From Verrucomicrobia bacterium UBA673 (GTDB taxonomy: Bacteria > Verrucomicrobiota > Verrucomicrobiia > Limisphaerales > UBA1096), in assembly GCA_002299785.1 (NCBI GenBank), contig DBNL01000095.1, forward strand, positions 1 through 11,344: DNA of 11,344 nucleotides, given 5' to 3'. Below the pieces are notes generated by a model, which searched no databases, was not told the DNA's origin, and worked only from the letters and a program-made list of their open reading frames with translations. Numbering within the stretch: position 1 is the first letter of the stretch; the number at the start of each line of letters is the position of its first letter. The position numbers and the translations under genes are program-made. Of the stretch, positions 7,113 through 11,344 are shown one piece after another.

Positions 7113-9062
7113 ATGACAACACGAACACTGACTCTCCTTGTTACGCTGATCGGCGCGATCGCTTCAAGTCTGGCGGCGGCCAAGCGGCCGAACGTTCTTT
7201 TCATCTTCACCGACGACCAGCGCCCGGACGCCTTCAGCGCGTTGGGCAACCCGGACATCAAGACGCCCAACATGGATCGCATCATCAACAGCGGCTTCGT
7301 TTTTAACCAGGCGTACATCCAAGGCACGATGACCGGCGCCACCTGTTTGCCGAGCCGGGCGATGCTCATGAGCGGCAAGGGGCTGTTCCGTGCGCCGCTG
7401 AGGCTCGACTCCGGGGTGCTAATGCCGCAGGTGTTCAAGAAAGCTGGCTACAAAACGTTCGCTACCGGCAAGTGGCACAACGGCGAGTTATCGTTCGAGA
7501 ACTGTTTCGATGAGGCCGAGGCGGTGTTCTTCGGCGGCGCGGCTCGGTCGCATGTCAACGTGCCGGTTCACCAGATGATCGCCGGGCTGATGGTGCCATA
7601 CGATGCCGGGGAAACATTCTCCACCGACATGTTCGCCGCTGCGGCGATTGACTTCATCGAGCGGCAGTCGAAAACGGAGCAGCCGTTTTTCTGCTATATC
7701 CCGTTCACCGCACCTCACTCGCCGGTGACGCCGCCCGGCAAGTGGGCGGCGATGTACGACCCAAAAAAAATCACGCTCCCTCCGAACCACTCCGCGCTTC
7801 GCCCGGACTTGACCGACAAGCGGCAAAGCACCGGCGGCCGGGGCGGCGGTCGCGGTGGTCGCGGTGGTCGTGGCGGCGATGCGGCGCCGGTCGATCGCGC
7901 CAAGCAACAGTACGCCGCTTACTACGGCTTGATCTCGCACCTCGACCACCACATCGGCCTCGTGCTTGACACGCTCGAGAAAACTGGCCAGGCGGAAAAC
8001 ACCATCATCCTTTTTGCGACCGATCATGGCATGGCGATGAACAGCCATGGGCAGTCCGGCAAGCAAAACGCCTACGAGCACACGTCCCGCGTGCAGATTT
8101 TCGCCAGCGGCGCCGGTGTCCCGAAAGGCTCGTCGGATGCGCTTGTTTATTTGTACGACATTTACCCGACACTCTGCGGGCTGACCGGCCTGCCGATCCC
8201 CGACGAGGTTGAGGGGAAAAGCCTGGCCGAGGTCATCCACGGCAAACAAGCCAAGGTGCGCAATTATCTTTTCACCGCGTACATGGACGACCAGCGCGCC
8301 ATCCGCGACGATCGGTGGAAACTGTTTTACCGTCCCAAGGAAGATCGAGCCGCGCTGTACGACTTGAAAAACGATCCGCATGAGTTGAACGATCTTGCTG
8401 CCAAGCCGGAAAACAAGGATCGCATTGCAAAGTTGAAAGTCGAATTGGCCAAGGCGCAACAGTTGTACGGTGATACGCCTGAAGCCACCGCGCGTCTCAT
8501 GCGCAGTCGCGGTGGTCGTCCGGGCGCTGCTGGTGGTCGTCGCCCGGCTGGTGCCGGCGGAATTGTGCTCCCGAACGTTGACGCGCCCACTTTGGCCAAT
8601 CGCGTCACAGAAAAATTTCTCGCCTACTCCAAGGCTGAGTCCGGCCTGACCAAGGGGAAGTTTCAGAAGATTTGGATGCAACTGCATGCCGAGTGGGCCC
8701 GTGATGAAAAATTGGTTGGTCGACCAGACCTGATTCAAGGTTTTGCCAAATTGCTCGGTGAACAGTCCAATCAGCGTGGAGACCGAGTCGTTGGCCAAGC
8801 GGATCGTGGAGGCCAACGACGGACAACTGATCGCTTGGCTGGATCAATCGGCACGAGCGCTGTCATTGCCCGGGCCTTCAGCTTTGCGAGCGATTCTGAC
8901 GGTGACCGGGAAATCACAGCTGCTGAGTTTCAATCCGCTGCTAAAAAATGGTCTGCCGACGGCGACAAAAATAACGATGGGACGCTAAGTCTGGCTGAAA
9001 TTTCCTCGGTCATCGAGGGGTTCATAAAATCCATGCCCGCGCCCCGAAGCCGCCGCCGGTGA
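7113..9062 (+). CDS. Secreted sulfatase with Gly/Arg-rich insertions and C-terminal EF-hand pair
   Basis: The protein has 649 residues, longer than a usual S1 sulfatase (about 450-550) because of the insertions and tail. A signal peptide ends near 23 (MTTRTLTLLVTLIGAIASSL, then AAA). AspAsp at 34-35 (FIFTDDQRPD) and the formylglycine motif C78-L-P-S-R82 are intact. TGKWHNG supplies the usual Lys/His, and D304-H305-G plus Lys317 (SGKQNAYEHTSR) complete the site. A Gly/Arg run occupies 241-255 in a variable loop, and a second (RSRGGRPGAAGGRRPAGAGG) spans 464-483, linking the sulfatase domain to the tail. The tail ends in two EF-hand loops: D594, D596, D598, E605, and D618, N620, D622, G623, E629. 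Residues about 551-583 look unlike the rest and may reflect two compensating frameshifts (see findings). ATG 7113 is supported by the signal peptide, without a visible Shine-Dalgarno. The substrate is unknown; desulfation of an extracellular polysaccharide is the likely role. Confidence 0.87.
   Translation: MTTRTLTLLVTLIGAIASSLAAAKRPNVLFIFTDDQRPDAFSALGNPDIKTPNMDRIINSGFVFNQAYIQGTMTGATCLPSRAMLMSGKGLFRAPLRLDSGVLMPQVFKKAGYKTFATGKWHNGELSFENCFDEAEAVFFGGAARSHVNVPVHQMIAGLMVPYDAGETFSTDMFAAAAIDFIERQSKTEQPFFCYIPFTAPHSPVTPPGKWAAMYDPKKITLPPNHSALRPDLTDKRQSTGGRGGGRGGRGGRGGDAAPVDRAKQQYAAYYGLISHLDHHIGLVLDTLEKTGQAENTIILFATDHGMAMNSHGQSGKQNAYEHTSRVQIFASGAGVPKGSSDALVYLYDIYPTLCGLTGLPIPDEVEGKSLAEVIHGKQAKVRNYLFTAYMDDQRAIRDDRWKLFYRPKEDRAALYDLKNDPHELNDLAAKPENKDRIAKLKVELAKAQQLYGDTPEATARLMRSRGGRPGAAGGRRPAGAGGIVLPNVDAPTLANRVTEKFLAYSKAESGLTKGKFQKIWMQLHAEWARDEKLVGRPDLIQGFAKLLGEQSNQRGDRVVGQADRGGQRRTTDRLAGSIGTSAVIARAFSFASDSDGDREITAAEFQSAAKKWSADGDKNNDGTLSLAEISSVIEGFIKSMPAPRSRRR
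7833..7877 (+). repeat. In-frame GGT/CGC-type micro-repeat encoding a Gly-Arg tract
   Basis: About 45 bases of degenerate 9-mers of the GGTCGCGGT type encode residues 241-255 of the second sulfatase (Gly with Arg at every third or fourth place). The unit length is a multiple of three, so expansion or contraction would keep the frame. A related but less regular tract lies at 8502-8561. Confidence 0.7.
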
Positions 9063-9135
9063 ACGGTGGCGGGGGGAAGCCTTATACGCAAAAAAGCTTG
9101 TCGCGAAGGACTGGTGCGGTGAGAATTTTTTGGTT

Positions 9136-9888
9136 ATGAAATCACTATCTATCCTGTCCGTCATCGCTATTTTGCTGGCAGGTATCGTTGGATCGCAGGG
9201 ACAAAACGAAGTCAAGCCGACGGTATACGAGAAAATTCCCGCCATCGACTTGTCGCAGTTCAGCGAGAAACAACATGCCGCCATCATAAAGCGCGCTAAC
9301 TCGGAAGGGTGCGACTGTGGCTGTAAAATGACCGTGGCTGAGTGCCGCAATGACGACCAGACCTGCGGCAAAAGCATCACGTTGGTCAAGGCGATCATCA
9401 AGGATATCACCGGCAAGGACGTCAAACTGGCAGCGACCAAGCCCGAGGCAGACGATCGCATCGGCAAACCGTTGGACATCAAGTTCACCTCTATCGATGG
9501 CCAAAAAATCGATGTGTCCAAGATGAAAGGCAAAGTGGTACTGATCGATTTCTGGGCGACGTGGTGCGGCCCGTGTGTGGCTGAGTTGCCCAACGTTAAG
9601 CGGGCCTACGACAAATTACACTCGAAAGGATTTGAGATCGTCGGCATCTCGCTCGACAGCAAGGAGAGCGCGCTGCGCCGGTTCGTCAAAAAAGAAAAGA
9701 TGCCATGGCCGCAATACTTCGACGGCAAAGGCTGGAAGAACAGCATCTCGACATCACACGGCATCCGCAGCATCCCGGCAATGTGGTTGGTAGATAAACA
9801 AGGCAACCTAGCCGACCTGAACGCCCGTCCTGATCTTGAGAGCAAGGTTGAAAAACTTCTCGCAGTGCCTTCACCCGAGTCTGATTAA
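9136..9888 (+). CDS. TlpA/ResA-like thioredoxin-fold protein with N-terminal Cys-rich motif
   Basis: This 250-residue exported protein starts at ATG 9136, directly followed by a signal peptide (MKSLSILSVIAILLAGIVGS). An in-frame TTG two codons earlier is less likely. The second half is a TlpA/ResA-type thioredoxin domain: GKVVLIDFWATWCGPC with redox pair Cys144/Cys147, GFEIVGISLDS, and the cis-Pro loop SIPAMW (Pro214). It should act as a periplasmic thiol-disulfide oxidoreductase, for example in cytochrome c maturation or reduction of exported proteins. The N-terminal region carries five cysteines in C59-x-C61-x-C63-x6-C70-x6-C77 (EGCDCGCKMTVAEC and following). From memory, similar CxCGC-M-x2-AEC segments precede thioredoxin or peptidase domains in various bacteria, and metal binding or a disulfide knot is possible. 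No lipobox is seen. It lies 73 bases after the second sulfatase; that gap contains no clear promoter or terminator, so read-through is possible. Confidence 0.9.
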   Translation: MKSLSILSVIAILLAGIVGSQGQNEVKPTVYEKIPAIDLSQFSEKQHAAIIKRANSEGCDCGCKMTVAECRNDDQTCGKSITLVKAIIKDITGKDVKLAATKPEADDRIGKPLDIKFTSIDGQKIDVSKMKGKVVLIDFWATWCGPCVAELPNVKRAYDKLHSKGFEIVGISLDSKESALRRFVKKEKMPWPQYFDGKGWKNSISTSHGIRSIPAMWLVDKQGNLADLNARPDLESKVEKLLAVPSPESD

Positions 9889-9917
9889 CGGATTAAACCG
9901 AATCTTTTCCTTCACGA

Positions 9918-9957
9918 AACGCCGTTGGCCAAGTGCTGGGCTAAACGGTGTTTTTTT
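9918..9957 (+). terminator. Rho-independent terminator after the thioredoxin gene
   Basis: The stem ACGCCGTT (9919-9926) pairs with AACGGTGT (9944-9951, one G-T pair). It continues as GGCC with GGCT past a single bulged A, closing on an 8-base loop, and is followed by seven T at 9951-9957. On the minus strand only a short TTT follows the stem, so it mainly serves the plus-strand gene. It sits between convergent genes. Confidence 0.82.
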
Positions 9958-9962
9958 GTGAA

Positions 9963-11344
9963 CTATTTCACCACCATGACACCCTTCATAATGATCCAGT
10001 GACCAGGAAATGTGCAGATGTAAGGGTAGTCGCCGGGTTCCTCGGGCGCGGTGAAACGTAGGGCTGTTGCGGAGAGCGGGGCTACCATCCGGGTGGCGTG
10101 CAGCACTTTTTTTGACTTGGGAACGTACTGGCCGCGCTGAGCTTCCTTGGAATCCTTGGCCATTTCGTTGGCTGCCATGCCCACCTCCTCACTGGCACCC
10201 GGCATTATGATCACGATGTTGTGTGCCGTGGCGTCCGGGTTGGTGAAGTCGATCCGGACCGGCTGGCCGGCCACCACCTCGAACCGTGTGATGTCGTAAA
10301 GCATTCTCTCCTTTACCGCCGAGATTTTCACGACCTTCAAGTTTTTCTGTGAATCAAATTGCGCGTCCTTTGCGGAGTAACGTTTGTTAGGTGACATTTT
10401 TTGGCGCAGGTTGAAGGCGGTCATGAAAACGGCCAGTTCAGGATGCTCGGCGATCAAGTCGGCATTACCTTTCCACAATGGCTCGATCATGCGCGAGCCG
10501 AGCGCGGTGCGGATGGCGTAGCTCAGGTGGCCGATGTTCGGATGCTTAATCGTGTCGAGCAAAGCATCGAGTGCGGCGGGTGTGCCGATGTAGCTAGCGG
10601 CGATGGCGGCCTCCATTCGCACGAGGCTGCTCGGGTCATTAGCAAGTTTTCGGAGGAGCGTCGGGCTGTTTTCGAATTGACTGTGCCAGTAGCGGAATTG
10701 ATGCGTCGCTGCGGCACGCGCGCGGTGGTCGTCACATTCGAGCAACTCACCGAGCAGTTGAGTATTGGTGGCGTCGATGCCGCGATAAGTCCATACGGCT
10801 TCGATCTGGTGGTGGCGATGCCGAGGGTCGGTTGGGTCGAGCTTGGCCACCCATGAGTCGATCGCGGCCTTGGCCTTTGCCGGATCGCGATCGCGCAGTT
10901 CACGCTTGGCCCAGTAGCGGTAGCGGTATTCGCGGCGCTTTAAAATGTCGAGTAGTTGGCCAAGCGGTTCGCCGTCGATCCGCGGCATCTTCTGCGGCTT
11001 GGCCCCTTTGGGCATGATCCGAAAAATCCGGCCGCTCACCCGATCGCGCCGCTCGTCGCGTAGTGAGTATTGGGCGTGGCCCTTGACCGGGTTGTACCAG
11101 TCGCAAACGTACATCGCGCCATCAGGCCCGTAGCGCAGATCAACCGGGATGAAGCTTAGGTTGCGTGAGAAAATGATGTTGCTGACATACTCCTCTTCGT
11201 AGCCAAACTCGGATTCGTGCCAGCGATGGAATTCGACGCGGTTGGTTGGCTTATACCGTACCTTGACGAAGCCTCCCTGCATTTCCTCCGGCCAATTGGG
11301 GAAATCAACAAACTCCTGGCCGCAGGTGCCGGAATAGGCCCGCA
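9963..11344 (-). CDS. PVC-type membrane-bound dehydrogenase, C-terminal part, with HEAT-like repeats and azurin-like copper domain (5' end outside the window)
   Basis: The frame is open from the right edge of the window to the TAG at 9963-9965 (about 459 residues). ATG at 11282 is internal, because the reading continues upstream as YSGTCGQEFVDFPNWPEE. The first part is the end of a six-bladed-propeller sugar/sorbosone-dehydrogenase-like domain, with the hallmark DLRYGPDGAMYVCDWYNP, then GRIFRIMPKG. A helical HEAT-like section follows (for example SLVRMEAAIAASYIGTPAAL). Residues from VVAGQPVRIDFTNPDATAHN to the end form a type I copper domain with all four ligands visible: His in TAHN, then Cys, His and Met in YICTFPGHWIIMKG. 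The C-x4-H-x3-M spacing is the same as in azurin. Many family members instead carry a cytochrome c CxxCH domain, which is absent from the visible part. It probably oxidises a sugar or alcohol in the periplasm and passes electrons to the copper site; the substrate is unknown. Confidence 0.87.
   Translation of the reverse strand, partial: RAYSGTCGQEFVDFPNWPEEMQGGFVKVRYKPTNRVEFHRWHESEFGYEEEYVSNIIFSRNLSFIPVDLRYGPDGAMYVCDWYNPVKGHAQYSLRDERRDRVSGRIFRIMPKGAKPQKMPRIDGEPLGQLLDILKRREYRYRYWAKRELRDRDPAKAKAAIDSWVAKLDPTDPRHRHHQIEAVWTYRGIDATNTQLLGELLECDDHRARAAATHQFRYWHSQFENSPTLLRKLANDPSSLVRMEAAIAASYIGTPAALDALLDTIKHPNIGHLSYAIRTALGSRMIEPLWKGNADLIAEHPELAVFMTAFNLRQKMSPNKRYSAKDAQFDSQKNLKVVKISAVKERMLYDITRFEVVAGQPVRIDFTNPDATAHNIVIIMPGASEEVGMAANEMAKDSKEAQRGQYVPKSKKVLHATRMVAPLSATALRFTAPEEPGDYPYICTFPGHWIIMKGVMVVK

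Noticed and set aside
7488..8816. Long minus-strand open frame (442 codons) antisense to the second sulfatase
   Set aside because: The translation is Arg/Val/Gly-rich with no domain, and the plus frame has complete sulfatase motifs. It is a GC-biased shadow frame.
9063..9135. Promoter or terminator between the second sulfatase and the thioredoxin gene
   Set aside because: No paired -35/-10 boxes with acceptable spacing and no stem followed by T were found; the short AAGC/GCTT repeat has a 15-base loop and is not convincing.

Overview
The window (11,344 bp, fairly GC-rich) looks like a chromosomal piece from the Planctomycetota-Verrucomicrobiota-Chlamydiota (PVC) superphylum, most likely a free-living Verrucomicrobiota or Planctomycetota. 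The reasons are the gene families present: a vWA/glutamine-amidotransferase-like membrane protein followed by a legumain-like cysteine peptidase, secreted formylglycine sulfatases beginning with the usual RPN[IV]LF segment, and a PVC-type membrane-bound dehydrogenase with HEAT repeats. The call rests on these families; no rRNA or other marker gene is present.

Layout. (1) 1-3726, plus strand: the end of an operon. It holds the C-terminus of a large coiled-coil/membrane protein (1-345), a 787-residue membrane-anchored vWA plus GATase1-like protein (383-2746), and a secreted or periplasmic legumain/caspase-like (clan CD) peptidase homologue (2743-3726) that overlaps it by ATGA. (2) 3745-5374: a probable sigma70-type promoter, xylulokinase xylB (3799-5331), and a long imperfect hairpin (5311-5374) that contains the xylB stop codon. 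(3) 5425-9062: two secreted sulfatases in tandem, separated by a rho-independent terminator. The second has two Gly/Arg-rich insertions and a C-terminal EF-hand pair. (4) 9136-9888: a TlpA/ResA-like thioredoxin with an unusual N-terminal cysteine cluster, ending in a second terminator. (5) 9963-11344, minus strand, convergent: the C-terminal part of a PVC-type dehydrogenase with HEAT-like repeats and an azurin-like copper domain in place of a cytochrome c domain.

How the genes may work together (inference). The two sulfatases, xylulokinase and the periplasmic thiol and dehydrogenase/cupredoxin proteins fit a bacterium that desulfates and burns plant or algal polysaccharides. No glycoside hydrolase or transporter is visible here, so this is not a complete utilisation locus. 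The vWA-peptidase operon is a separate unit of unknown physiological role.

The most unusual DNA-level signal is that the hexamer CTTGGC/GCCAAG and the palindrome TTGGCCAA are strongly repeated in genes, in both terminators and on both strands. The other points worth checking are a possible pair of compensating frameshifts in the second sulfatase, the hairpin that swallows the end of xylB, and a terminator design shared by two unrelated genes. No tRNA, rRNA, CRISPR array, insertion sequence or phage gene was seen.
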